From Gari tellinella (taxonomy: Eukaryota; Mollusca; Bivalvia; Cardiida; Psammobiidae), in contig OV277868.1 of the NCBI GenBank assembly GCA_922989275.2, positions 55,550,216 to 55,614,215 on the forward strand: 64,000 bases of DNA, given 5' to 3'. The notes beneath the pieces are model-generated. The model had not been told where the DNA came from. It ran no database searches and saw only the letters and a program-made list of their open reading frames with translations. Both the position numbers and the translations under genes were made by a program. Below are positions 30,879 to 41,014 of this stretch, piece by piece. Positions within the stretch are counted from its first letter, which is position 1. Each line of letters starts with the position of its first letter.

Positions 30879-31104
30879 TGCAGTGAGAACGGCGTCATTC
30901 TTTGCCAATATCTGCGTAATTTCTAAACCGATTAATTTCATTGCAAACAGTTTGGAGCTAGATCAGACGCCGGGTTTCCCGCCGTCTGATCAAGTTTCAA
31001 ACTGTTTTACACTCAGACAAAATCAAACTGTAAGGCTTTCCAAACCGTTGACACTTTCTATATTTATTTGGAATTTAACGAGAAATGATAACATCTCTAC
31101 TGTA
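30879..31104 (+). mobile_element. MITE, family C (decayed), upstream of GPCR
   Basis: CAGTGAGAACGGCGTCATTC to ATAACATCTCTACTGTA. The hairpin at about 30941-31005 has tip GCCGGGTTTCCCGCC. It lies directly in the 5' flank of the GPCR gene. Confidence 0.75.
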
Positions 31105-31689
31105 AGTCATGATGCAAGCATTCGTGTTGTAGTAGTATGGTGCTAATATCCTAGCTAATCCTATGGGTTGTCTATCTACCAGTAGTGTTTGACTGCCACA
31201 ATTGTAGTCTGATGATTTTATTGACCTTTCAGTAATAAATATCGCATAGATCAAATAACATGTTATTTTAGTCTTCGTCGAGTGATTCTTTCTTAAAAAT
31301 AAGCACGTGTATGCTAAATTTATCATATCATTTTCAAACATTTAAGCGTTATGGAGAAATAGTTTTTCTTTTCCTTTTGAAGGAATAAGTCGGATTGTTG
31401 ACGAAGTTTGAGGATTTCATCATCTAAAAATTCATATTTAATTCATATTATAATTTGTAAAGAGAACAGTTTGTTATCACATATTTTTGAATACCACATT
31501 TTGAGTATCTGGAAGTCAAGGACAATATTAGATACATGTACTAGAAACGAGATCAACACTTTTTTGTATTCAACCTTTAAGGAACTCCTACAGTAAAATT
31601 AAACCACGTGTCACGAACCGTTTTAAAGAGCTACATATCAGATTTCATCTTGCATTATACAGGTACTGTAAATCTTTATTATGCATTTG
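31105..31689. other. No gene recognised
   Basis: AT-rich, with small open frames only. Confidence 0.35.
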
Positions 31690-31931
31690 TACAGTGGAGA
31701 AAACGTTATTCTTTCCCAATAAACGCTAGAACTATTTTTTCCAGTGCAAACAGTTTGGAGCCAGATCAGACGCCGGGTAACCCGGCGTCTGATCAGGCTC
31801 CAAACTGTTTGCCACCAAGATAAACAAGAATTATCAGAATTGTCCAAAAGTTGTTCTTTTCTACGTTTTAGTGCTTTGCGTTTGCGTACGTTTGCGTTTA
31901 AACGGGAAAGAATAACAGATTCTCCACTGTA
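31690..31931 (+). mobile_element. MITE, family C (full length)
   Basis: TACAGTGGAGAAAACGTTAT to AACAGATTCTCCACTGTA. The hairpin is identical in core to the 28234 copy. The family J repeat begins at the next base. Confidence 0.92.
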
Positions 31932-32133
31932 ATGTGATCGCCGTTTTGGGGACTGTCTTTTATATGTTTATTCATGTTTTATTTCAGATCTAATTGTAGT
32001 TATTTTGTCTTTTCTCGATTTGTAGGTACATTTATGTTATTTCATGTAAAGCGCTTTTGAACGCACAGCCCCTGTGTGAAAAGAGCGCTATATAAATCTG
32101 GTATAATAATGATAATAATAATAATAATAATAA
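31932..32133 (+). mobile_element. SINE or LINE 3' end, family J copy 2, (AAT)n tail
   Basis: GATCGCCGTTTTGGGGAC, CAGATCTAATTGTAGTTA, GAAAAGAGCGCTATATAAAT then an AAT run. Collinear with 9428-9619. The trinucleotide tail is longer here. Confidence 0.7.
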
Positions 32134-32705
32134 TTTAACTCAAATAAACGTACTTCTTCTTATTCTTCTTCTTTTTCTTTAACATCTCTAGTTATTTACG
32201 ATAGTAGATAGAAAAGTATTGCAGTGTTATATGTGCAAGTATAAAACACTGTACATTTGGAACAATTATCGACTTTTGACCCTCTGTAGCTGTTTATGAC
32301 CTTTAAGATTTATTATCGCACAAATATATGGTTGATGAAAACTATTACATGTATAATGCTATTGTTTTTTAATGTTTTTATTCCATAGCTTTTATGTGCA
32401 CAAATGAAGTGCTAAATTAGCAATAAACTCTCCGTTAATAGAATATAATTGCATCTTTATTACGCAATAACTCTTACATGAGCCATGAGCAACCAAAACT
32501 ACAATGTAGTGATAAATATTTAGTAACAAGTTAACATTCACGACAACAGATTTGACAATAGTCGGTGCTCTCGAGATAACTCGGAAAGTTGTTTTGTTTG
32601 AATTTGTATGTTCTTCTTTTTAGAGTTAAACGGCACTGTATAATAATTATCATTATAAAGCGCCGGTACTGAATAAGAAGAGTCGCTGTTAAATTAGATT
32701 GCATT
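32134..32705. other. No gene recognised
   Basis: Begins with short TTCTTCT runs; otherwise no recognisable content. Confidence 0.35.
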
Positions 32706-32785
32706 TGAAGTGCAAACCGTTTGGATCTAAATCAGACGCCAAGATACTCGGCGTCAGATCATGATAAAAAAAACTGTTTGTAACA
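32706..32785. repeat. Hairpin module, decayed, CGAG-type tip
   Basis: GTGCAAACCGTTTGGATC...AAACTGTTTGTAAC. The tip GCCAAGATACTCGGC resembles the GAGTTACTC tip at 35281. Confidence 0.6.
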
Positions 32786-33067
32786 AATCTGGATGTTTAT
32801 TCAGTCAAAATTAGTTATGATATAAATTTTCAAGATTTAAAAATAGACGACAATTTTGTGCAGACGTTATTTTGGCCCTTTGGCGATTCACGATACTGTT
32901 TTGCTGTCCATTGTGGTATATCTGCGATCGCTGATAACTGATATTAATACTTTAACCGTTGGTCCGGTACGATGGAAAAACACTAAACAATATGTTTTAT
33001 TGGTCTCTTTACTTTTCCCTAATAATTCTCGAAATTAAGGACCATCGCTCTTGTTTAGGGTTTTATC

Positions 33068-33122
33068 GGTCAAAGGGAGACAACTCATGCAAAATATTTG
33101 CATAAGTTGCCTCCCTTTGACC
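33068..33122. repeat. Perfect-ended palindrome, 55 bp
   Basis: GGTCAAAGGGAGACAACTCA and TTGCCTCCCTTTGACC are inverted about GCAAAATATTTGC. The remainder of 32786-33474 holds nothing recognised. Confidence 0.8.
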
Positions 33123-33474
33123 ATTAATCCATGATTTATGTGCGTTTTTTTTATTTTTTCAATCTCAATAAGCTAAATTATCCGACCACACCTGCATTTG
33201 ACGACCCCGATAAGATCTATCGTTGACGATTGAACTACATATATATGGATTTGTATCCATTTAAGCATTTGAAAGTGTTTATTATATAACATTTATATAT
33301 GGCCCTATGTAACTGGATTTATATATATTACTCTCTATGCAGACATTTGTAATTTTTAGAAATACTTAGTTCGGTATCAATATGTTTACACGCCAACCTC
33401 TAAGGCCCTGTCCGTCCGTCTGTGAATTCATTCGTTCGCTCGTGTGTTCGTTTGTTCGTCCGTCAAAATATTTG

Positions 33475-34180
33475 TTTGTCCGGAGTTTTTCCGGAATTTT
33501 TTTTCGAGGGATATTAATGAAACTTTACACAAAAGCTATATGCATAAAGACCTGAAGCTGAGTTGAGTTTGAGGTTCATTCCACTTTTCGATTCAGAGTT
33601 ATCTGTCCTTGATGTACTCAAATATGCTATTAAAAGCTTGTCCGGAGTTTTTTTGTTGAAAACTATTGGAGAGATATAATTCTGAGACTTCACATAAATA
33701 TTATATGCACACAGATCTGAAGCTGAGTCAAGTTTGAGGTTCATTCGATTTTTCGTCCCAGAGCAATCTGCCTTTGATGTACTCAAATGTGCTATAAAAA
33801 GCTTGTCCGGCGGTTTCTCCGAAAACTATTAGAAGGATATTAATGAAACGTCACACAAATGTTCTGAAGTTCACGATCTGAAGCTGAGTCAAGTTTGAGA
33901 TTTATTTGAGTATTTGTTATTTGCCTGTGATGTACTCAAATATGCTTCAAAATGCTTTTTTGAAAGTGTTAACACACTTAACAACTACAGTTTAGAACGG
34001 AATTTGATTATAGATGCCCACAGTATAATTATAGAAGTAAAAGTTCATGAAAGGGTTGATTAGTATTGAAATAGGATCATTGTGTCAAGTGTTATCTGCG
34101 ATTGGTGTACTCAGATATGCTAGAAAAGACTTTATTTCAGTATTGTTTATTCTGTCAGAGCTCTAGGTGTCTACGAAATA
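33475..34180 (+). repeat. Tandem array, about 163 bp unit, 3-4 copies
   Basis: Units begin CTTGTCCGGAG or CTTGTCCGGCG near 33477, 33637 and 33802, and end GATGTACTCAAATATGCTA or close variants. Each holds GAAGCTGAGT(C/T)(A/G)AGTTTGAG. A fourth, weaker unit ends near 34140 (GGTGTACTCAGATATGCTAG). It is satellite-like and non-coding. Confidence 0.85.
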
Positions 34181-34556
34181 GAATATATTTTGATAAAACT
34201 ATATACATGTACACCTTTTCCAGTGGGGGTATAATGTACCGTTTGCGATGCTCTCGTTTTTGTGATTTCAGTGTATGAATGCTTCAACAGTATTTGTGGA
34301 ACATATTATCAAATCTGAATGTAAGTACAGTAGAAGAAAAAACTTTGAAATATAAATATTTGATGTTCTCTTTCTTTATGGATACAATGGACAGATCTAT
34401 TGTAATCAGTATCATATTTTTCAGAATACCTTTCATTATGTTCTCTGTTTTGAGTATCTGTTTATTATTTATATTGTTTGTCTTCATTACTTTTGGTTAG
34501 CTGTGATTTGCTGTAATTTTCTTTTCATAACCCGATGAAAAAAAAACAATTTCAGG
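34181..34556. other. No gene recognised
   Basis: A 73-codon open frame near 34279 is AT-biased and open on both strands. It is unlikely to be coding. Confidence 0.35.
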
Positions 34557-34725
34557 CCACGCCTTGTCGGGACTATGTCTCTTAGCCCAACTGCTCTCCA
34601 CAAGCGCTGTATTAAGCAGTACGCCAAATGACTTCATTGACGACGACGTTACTACAAAACAACGTCGCGTTTTGGCGGAAAATAAATATGGCGTAGGGAC
34701 TACAACCTATGATTTAAAAGTGTTA
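34557..34725 (-). repeat. Foldback-associated block (third copy, diverged)
   Basis: ACAAGCGCTGTATTAAGCAG, ACGCCAAATGACTTCATTG and CGCGTTTTGGCGGAAAATAA follow the order of the 21923 block. The palindrome partner is reduced to ATGAACACTTGTG. Confidence 0.5.
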
Positions 34726-34800
34726 AACAATGAACACTTGTGTCAGATTTTCTATTTAACTACATTATTAAATTAAAAGAAATAATTCGGAACTTTTATT

Positions 34801-34906
34801 GTACTCATGGAGGTATGAAAAAAAAACCTGATCACAATTTTGTATGAAACCGTTTATTTGTTTCATGTAGTGTGATCAGGTTCTTTTTTCATACATCCAT
34901 GAATAC
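34801..34906. repeat. Palindrome, 106 bp
   Basis: GTACTCATGGAGGTATGAAA and TTTCATACATCCATGAATAC are outer arms. AACCTGATCACA and TGTGATCAGGTT are inner arms. Confidence 0.8.
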
Positions 34907-35164
34907 AAGAAATATTGGAATCATTCTTTAAATATCATTATATTTCATACGGGATATCCCTCTCTCGGATCCAAGAAGTTTTGGTCTCTAGAAAACACTG
35001 TAGAAAGAAACTTTAAACAACAGTTCACAATCTGGTCAGTTGTCCTTTATGAATCTTCTGAACAGGGTTCGTCTCGTCTGTCTCTATTTTCTCTTCTCTT
35101 TTATTTGCTCTTCTCTTTTCACGAGTCCTTTGAACAGGGTTTGCAAACGCTCTTTTTGGTGTAA

Positions 35165-35378
35165 TTAACCCTTAGCCCGCCAAATAAATTGTCGTCTGCT
35201 ATATTTCTCGTCTGCTTCAAGTTTCAAAGAGCTTCAAAGTTGCTCAAAATTGCTAAAAATGTTGTCCGAGTGTCAAACAGCTTGGATCCGGATGAGACGC
35301 CGAGTTACTCGGCGTCTCATCCGGATCCAAGCTGTTTGCATATGGAGCTATAGTTGTGAGTGGCAGGCTAAGGGTTAA
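35165..35378 (-). mobile_element. MITE, family X (reverse) with perfect variant hairpin
   Basis: TTAACCCTTAGCCCGCC to GTGGCAGGCTAAGGGTTAA. Hairpin arms AAACAGCTTGGATCCGGATG and CATCCGGATCCAAGCTGTTT, with tip GCCGAGTTACTCGGC. Both arms share private changes (CCGGATGAG, CGAG). Confidence 0.9.
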
Positions 35379-35406
35379 GAGTGAAAGGGATACAAAGAGC
35401 TGTATA

Positions 35407-35598
35407 ACACTACCCCCTTCACTACCATGCTGTTATCTGGTTGAGATAAATGACGTCTTCTTTCATGTCATAATTTTACATGTTAGGTCATCACTTGAAA
35501 CAGAAATAATTGTCGAACATTTTAGATCCAGATAAGACACAGTGATACCTTTGTGCAAAGAGCTTTTGTACTCGAGGTAAGGTAGTAATCGGGTTAAA
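35407..35598 (-). mobile_element. MITE, family A (reverse, decayed)
   Basis: CCCCCTTCACTACCATGC, then TTTTGTACTCGAGGTAAGG and AATCGGGTTAA. The hairpin is reduced to AGATCCAGATAAGACAC. Confidence 0.6.
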
Positions 35599-35831
35599 GA
35601 ACTTTAAGACACAAGTTTTTTTTCTATATAAATCCAATAACAATTGGTATTCTGTATAAAAGCTGCGCTTGACAATTAAATCTCAAATCATGTGCTAGTA
35701 ATTCACCAATATATGTGAGCAAAACAATAAAAGAAAAGAAGACGAAACTCAGGTCAGTTTAAATTAAACTTACAGCAACCGTAATGCAATGAAATAAAGA
35801 AAAAAATACAGGTTTGTAAATTATTTAGCGA

Positions 35832-35837
35832 TTTATT
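35832..35837 (-). terminator. Candidate poly(A) signal, LicD/FKRP-like gene
   Basis: AATAAA on the minus strand about 155 bp after the stop codon. Confidence 0.35.
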
Positions 35838-35841
35838 TTCA

Positions 35842-35970
35842 TCAGTGCAAACAACAGTTTCGAACTAGATCAGACACCGGCTAACCCGGTGTCTGCGCTA
35901 GCTCCAAACTGTTTTCCATGGAGACACTTGTTATAGCACTAACATGTTTGTTTTGAAAAGGTTATTCATC
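35842..35970 (-). mobile_element. Family C fragment (reverse)
   Basis: GTTTCGAACTAGATCAGACACC...TAGCTCCAAACTG with tip CACCGGCTAACCCGGTG, a compensated variant tip. It lies within the expected 3' UTR of the minus-strand gene. Confidence 0.6.
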
Positions 35971-35991
35971 ACATTAAAGGAAGTGAAGAAA

Positions 35992-37686
35992 TCAAGGTAA
36001 CGGATCCAGAAACTGAAGGTCACCGTCTCCATTATAACGATCTAGACAGTCGTGCATTCCTGGCTCGTCACATTGCAAGAACCTGCCTGTTATGTACTGT
36101 TGAAACCAGTCTTTTGCTCCCGTGCTTCTCCAGTGAACAGCATGTTTATATATTTCTGGTCCATACCTATTTCGAGCATGTAATCCTGGATTTTTCGGTG
36201 CCCATGACCATCGCCCGTCAAATAATACTTTCGTTGGCATTTTCCCAGCGGAAATCAGAATAGCTGAATCTAATGTTTCAGTATCCCATGAATCGACGGT
36301 CCATGATTTAAAGTGCACTACATAGTATGGTCCGATATTTTGTATTGTTAGATTGTGTTTACTTAGGTTCTCTTTTAAGCTCCAGAACGCTGAGCGGTTT
36401 GCTGTGAGCAAGGCTATATCTGCGTCATATTCCCATGGCAAAACTTTGCCGAATTTCACAGCACCTAGCAGTGTTCCATCCAATAATTCACAAGTTATAT
36501 TCACTTTCTCACAAAGTGCCATAATAAACTTGACCGGGTAGGCATTGTTGTTCAGTCTGCATGGGTTTATTGCTCTTTGTGATTTCCAGTAACCAATGTT
36601 TGAACAGTCAGATATAATAGTTTGCCCTCCAGACAGTATAACTTTGTATATGCCCCATTTCTCCATTAATTGTTTCCACTTAAGTTCTCTTCTCATTTTA
36701 TTAGATTTTCTCACATAAAACATCGAATCTGGACAAACGACCGTTTCTTTTCCTTTTTTGTTAAGTTGTAAAAACCAGTCTTCAAACATACCCGAGTCAA
36801 TGTTAAAAGAATCAAACGGAATTGATTTTAGAGTATCAACTGAGGTGAGAAATGGACCTTCCACATAATCACAGAATAAACAGTCGCGTAGTGATTCGTC
36901 ATATCCATGAAGATACCTAAGTGTATAGTTTCTATGGACAGACTGGTAACATCCTTTATCCCAATGACCGTTAGCATATCGTACAGAACCAGCTGCCACG
37001 AGTACTTGTAGCATCTCGATCTCTCTCACTAGACGCTCTAGTCGTGCATCTTGAGTAAGTACATCCACATCACGTGCTACTAACACATAGGGTGTTTTTA
37101 CCTTTAATATCAATGAATTCCAGTATTCACCGCTGCTGTTTAAAGCCTTTATGTCAACGAACTGAACGTTTCTTGTGATGTTTTTCAATTTTTTAAAGGC
37201 ATGTGATGTTGCGATTATAGTGGTAACATTTTGCAACACATGCACTGATTTTGCGAGTTCAGTCGACAGTTTTCTCGCTGTGGTTGAATTACTATCGTCA
37301 ATATAGGCAACTACAGTTACAAGCTGTGATAGTGGTTTTGCATGTGAACAATTTGTCGCTTCAAAACCTTTATAATAATGTGGTCTATCAAACTTGGGCC
37401 CCATGTATATCTCAGGACAAACACTTATAGGTTCACTCATTTTCCTTTGAACATATTTTTCTGTATCTTCGCCGTATGCCTTAAGCACTTTGTCAATACG
37501 TTTGCCCATACTACGAAGTAGGTCGGCTGTCTTGGTACCTCTTACGTGGATCTTGGCCCGATGCAATGTCTTGGCTATAGCCAACATGTGCTGCAACATG
37601 GTTTCACCGTCGATTACTCTCATTGGTTGAAAATGTTCTTCTTTTTGAGTTATCCGAATCTCTCCCATATGAAAATGTTGGGTGAT
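35992..37686 (-). CDS. LicD/FKRP-like protein, exon 2 (catalytic region)
   Basis: Encodes residues 36-599 of a predicted type II Golgi/ER membrane protein with a C-terminal LicD nucleotidyl/phosphotransferase domain. Fukutin and FKRP, the best-known animal members, transfer ribitol-5-phosphate in dystroglycan glycan synthesis. The exact substrate here is unknown. The exon starts after minus-strand ATTATTTTACAG, in phase 0; the open frame's own first ATG lies six codons inside, at 37668. A glycosyltransferase-like stem includes SQLVTVVAYIDDSN and PYVLVARDVDVL with a DxD-like motif at about 241-243. The LicD core reads LLDGTLLGAVKFGKVLPWEY (from about 436), followed by DADIALL, giving the acidic WEYDAD cluster. 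Several Asn-glycosylation sites and paired cysteines fit a lumenal protein. At 599 residues it is longer than vertebrate FKRP. The stop is at 35992. Confidence 0.88.
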   Translation of the reverse strand: MTQHFHMGEIRITQKEEHFQPMRVIDGETMLQHMLAIAKTLHRAKIHVRGTKTADLLRSMGKRIDKVLKAYGEDTEKYVQRKMSEPISVCPEIYMGPKFDRPHYYKGFEATNCSHAKPLSQLVTVVAYIDDSNSTTARKLSTELAKSVHVLQNVTTIIATSHAFKKLKNITRNVQFVDIKALNSSGEYWNSLILKVKTPYVLVARDVDVLTQDARLERLVREIEMLQVLVAAGSVRYANGHWDKGCYQSVHRNYTLRYLHGYDESLRDCLFCDYVEGPFLTSVDTLKSIPFDSFNIDSGMFEDWFLQLNKKGKETVVCPDSMFYVRKSNKMRRELKWKQLMEKWGIYKVILSGGQTIISDCSNIGYWKSQRAINPCRLNNNAYPVKFIMALCEKVNITCELLDGTLLGAVKFGKVLPWEYDADIALLTANRSAFWSLKENLSKHNLTIQNIGPYYVVHFKSWTVDSWDTETLDSAILISAGKMPTKVLFDGRWSWAPKNPGLHARNRYGPEIYKHAVHWRSTGAKDWFQQYITGRFLQCDEPGMHDCLDRYNGDGDLQFLDPLP

Positions 37687-38129
37687 CTGTAAAATAATGT
37701 TTTGGAAAGGAAAAAGTTTGAAGGCAGGCTAGAGACAGGAAAATGTCTGACTGATCAGGATTCAAATTGTTTACCCCCGTGTCGATATATATATTACTTC
37801 AAATTCATAGAAACTACACTCAAGAAGACGTTTTCCCCAGTTTTAATAAAATTAAACGCAAGCGAAATGCAACAAACTGTAGAGAATTGAAACCGTGAAT
37901 GCTTTTAGTTTCGTCTTATTAGAAAAATGTTCACTTTCCCCATACTATTTGCATAAATATTTGCTAATAAAGGTAGGATGTAAGCAAATGACCTGTATTT
38001 AAATAAATGTATACACGACAGAAAGCGACATATGGCAGGCGTTTCTTTTTTCAAATACAGTCATACATTAAACATATTCATAGGAACGTGGTTTAAAATT
38101 TTAAATTCTAGTGAGGTATATACATGTAA

Positions 38130-38300
38130 TCATGTAACAGTCAATCTGTGTAATCAGTCATTTCACGAAATGACTAAACATTTCAGTCATTACGTGAAAT
38201 AACTGTTTCACTTACTCATTAAACGAAATACCTGAAAATTTCAGTCATTTCGTGAAATGACTGAAAACACCTTTAGTCGTTTCACGAAATGACTAAATTC
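38130..38300. repeat. Cluster of GTCATTTC-GAAATGAC palindromes
   Basis: GTCATTTCACGAAATGAC, a degraded CATTACGTGAAATAACTG, GTCATTTCGTGAAATGAC and GTCGTTTCACGAAATGAC follow one another within about 140 bp. The lead-in GTAACAGTCAATCTGTGTAA recalls the ends of the 27273 element. Intronic. Confidence 0.75.
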
Positions 38301-38354
38301 ACACAACTAAGTGGTTATAATAGAATATTTTTATTGTAGTTGAATACACACAGT

Positions 38355-38571
38355 TTAACTCCTTCACTGCCTTACCCCGAGAACAACAGTTTTTTGCAAA
38401 CAGTTTGGATCCTAATCAGACGCCGCGCTACGCGGCGTCTGATCAGGATCCAAACTGTTTGACACTCATTTCAATATTTCTTCAGTCAAAATAGCAAAAA
38501 TTAAAATTTATGAAATAAAAGCAGACGACAATTGTTTAAAATTGATGGCGTCACGGCAGTGAAGGGGTTAA
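38355..38571 (+). mobile_element. MITE, family A (full length, intronic)
   Basis: TTAACTCCTTCACTGCC to GGCAGTGAAGGGGTTAA. The hairpin is centred on GCCGCGCTACGCGGC near 38426. AAAGCAGACGACAATTG and GATGGCGTCACGG follow. Confidence 0.92.
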
Positions 38572-38664
38572 TACAGAATCATAGACTCCATGATACAGAT
38601 TAAAGTACGGTATCACTATAATGCATACGATAACACATAAGCAGCAATATAACATGCTTCTTAC

Positions 38665-38769
38665 CTTGGTATAGCAGCAGAAACTTAAAACAAAGCCAGC
38701 AACAATCACCACATAGACGCTAACGCTGATCTTGCTTCTTGAACTGGCCATTTCGTTACAGTTCTGCAT
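38665..38769 (-). CDS. LicD/FKRP-like protein, exon 1 (membrane anchor)
   Basis: Encodes the first 35 residues. Two in-frame ATGs are present, at 38769 and 38751. The second, MASSRSKISV, has the better context (G at -3, G at +4). The helix VSVYVVIVAGFVLSF is preceded by basic residues, as in a type II signal anchor. The exon ends AAG just before GTAAGAAG, a near-consensus donor, in phase 0. It therefore joins in frame to the acceptor at 37686, giving the junction CCYTK-ITQHFH. Reading through the donor adds more hydrophobic residues and then a stop, so the splice explains the gene better than an isolated 72-codon ORF. Confidence 0.78.
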
Positions 38770-39259
38770 TCAAATGATAAACAAAGTAGATATTATCTTA
38801 ACATTTCCCAACAAAGTTTTACTTAAAGATATTTCCTCAGTCAATTGATGGACTACCACCCCATTCTTCTCGGTCGGTGTGAAAGTAACGGTTAAACAGT
38901 AGCAAAGCATGCACAGCCAATGTCACAAATCTCAGGTTGTCTAGAGAGGCCCTTACATAATCACACTCAAGGGGATTTTCAATGGGTTTTACTAACCAAA
39001 CTATCAATTATATGGTGCGGGCCTCACATGAAACGCCTCAATGATTTACTGTAGTACAGGTAAGGATAAGAATCATGAGATTTGCAGGTAAATTGTCTGG
39101 CAAGACGTTATGATCAAAAGGTCGCCAGGAGATATCTTTAAGCATACCTTCGAACGATCTAATATGTGTTCATTATATCAATATATTGTGTCCATGTGCA
39201 ATATCGGAAATAAGATATGTTCAAACCAAAGTGTTGTCACACAGTACCCTTCTAAATTG
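38770..39259. promoter_or_regulatory. 5' flank of the LicD/FKRP-like gene
   Basis: Sequence upstream of the minus-strand start. No repeats or clear core promoter motifs were recognised. Confidence 0.25.
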
Positions 39260-39330
39260 TGTCGTTGGCAAATAATTTAGAGCCAGATCAAACGCTAAGT
39301 AAATAGGCATCTGACCTAGCTCTAAACTGT
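39260..39330. repeat. Decayed hairpin module
   Basis: GGCAAATAATTTAGAGCCAG...CTAGCTCTAAACTGTAAG around GCTAAGTAAATAGGC. Confidence 0.5.
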
Positions 39331-39461
39331 AAGACTCCAGATTTTATCGTTTATATTTTACTACTATGGTTATGTATGCTGAAATATACGTTTTTGATCT
39401 TCTATAATTAGAATTTTATGCATGTTGACTTATGAAATATTGGCACACAGTAGACGTGTCA

Positions 39462-39530
39462 AACAATTCAGATACTGATAAGATACCGGGTTACTCGGTG
39501 TCTGAGTAGAATTCAAAGTGTTTGCAAATA
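39462..39530. repeat. Decayed hairpin module
   Basis: CAAACAATTCAGATACTGAT...ATTCAAAGTGTTTGCAAAT with tip ACCGGGTTACTCGGT. Confidence 0.5.
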
Positions 39531-39689
39531 CTAGGGGAAAAAGAAGTGCATTTGATGACAATTTATTGTGTATGATTTGTTTTTTGTTTACTTTAAAAAG
39601 AAACGGATAATTTTTTTTCTTATAATTCTGCCTATAGGGAATAGGGATTTACACCTGAGGCAATCTATCTATCCTCTATAGCCGTGAAC

Positions 39690-40260
39690 TCAATTTCTTT
39701 ACCTGCTTAACCACAAGCGCGGCATGACGCGGGTCACTAAATGACGTTATTTGTGATGACGTTACTATAAGTAACGTATGTTTTGGCGGAAAATAATTCA
39801 GCAATCTCCAATGAGTTTATATATATTTAATTTGTTACAATTATCTAAATAGGAGACATTCGTTTTTTATGTGGGATTATAAGAATCCACCATGAGTGTT
39901 GTTGTATGATAGAAATTTCTCCCCGATGGTCAGAAATTCACGCAAGGACGAGGCTTGTCCCAATGCGAATCACTCTGTCTCTGATGTCCTAAAATGTTTG
40001 CTATGCTTACGCTGCATGACGCGGGTCACCAAATGACGTCAATTGTGATGATGTTACTATAAATAAACGTCATCTTTTGACGAAAACAATATTGTACACA
40101 AACTGTTATTATGTGGGTATTTGTATCATGTTATAATGATTTAAACGGGAGAAAAGAAATCCAACATTCGCTTTTTATGTAGAATATATTTGAATGTCTC
40201 CTCTCGGGTCGGAAATTCACATAGGGACTCGGCAAACCTCCTCCCTGTATGAACTTTCTG
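39690..40260. repeat. Two diverged foldback-associated blocks
   Basis: ACGCGGGTCACTAAATGACG with GATGACGTTACTATAAGTAACG and TTTTGGCGGAAAATAA near 39727-39795 recurs as GACGCGGGTCACCAAATGACG with GATGATGTTACTATAAATAAACG near 40019-40085. ATTCACGCAAGGACGAGGC and GAAATTCACATAGGGACTCGG are also shared. It looks like a duplicated element of the 8945 type. Confidence 0.5.
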
Positions 40261-40454
40261 ACCCAAGGGGGAAACATCCCTATCTTACATATACAATCAT
40301 GATGGATTCTTATATTTCTACATTTCTACTGCATGTTAGAGAGTGAGATGTGTATGTAAGCTCATTCAACTCTGAGACATCAAAATGCAAATTCAAGTCC
40401 ATAATTTGGCGGATGTCCATTATTGACTAGTTTGAGTCGAATTTTACAATGAAT

Positions 40455-40660
40455 TACAAAATGTTAAACAGTGCAGATCCTTATCAGATGGTTCCTTTAG
40501 TAGCTCAAGACGATTTCAAAGAGATGTCACAATACATGATTAGATAGAGAATTATAAAATAGTTGAGAATTTTATAATCTGACTTTGTCATACGAAGTTT
40601 TATGAAACGGGCCCAAAACATTGATCTACACTGTTTGCATAGGACAAGTGTACTCTTTCA
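40455..40660. mobile_element. Family E hairpin interrupted by a family F fragment
   Basis: TTAAACAGTGCAGATCC...TTTAGTAGCTC and GATCTACACTGTTTGCATAGG are E half-arms. Between them about 40534-40616 is a family F right part ending TACGAAGTTTTATGAAACGGG next to CCCA. Confidence 0.55.
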
Positions 40661-40909
40661 CAAGTAAACTCTTTGTGAATAACGAGTATACTACTGATTG
40701 TTATATGGTAATATATTGACAAAAAAATAAACACTAAATAGTTCTAACTGGACTAGACTTGACTTTTGAAGTTTCAGGGATGAAAGGGTTAAGCCCAATG
40801 AGTTACTGGAGTTCAACTGACGAGATACGCTATTGATATTTCGCTGCTTATCTAAAATTGTTTAATTTTGAGCCGAATTATCCACACCTACTTCAATCAA
40901 TACAAGGAT

Positions 40910-41014
40910 TTGTGTGTTTGTTTGTTTGCTTGCTTGTGTGTTTGTGTGTTTGTGTGTTTGTTTGTTTGTTTGTTTGTTTGTTTGTTTGTTTGTTTGTTTG
41001 TTTGTTTGTTTGTT
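40910..41014 (+). repeat. (TTTG)n microsatellite
   Basis: About 100 bp of TTTG/TGTG repeats, nearly pure after 40959. The Cys/Leu/Val-rich frame across it is an artefact. Confidence 0.95.

Larger units (their letters stand above)
37687..38664 (-). other. Intron of the LicD/FKRP-like gene
   Basis: The 978 bp intron runs from GTAAGAAG to ATTATTTTACAG on the minus strand. It contains a family A MITE (38355-38571), a cluster of short palindromes (38130-38300) and a hairpin scrap near 37735-37775. Confidence 0.75.
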
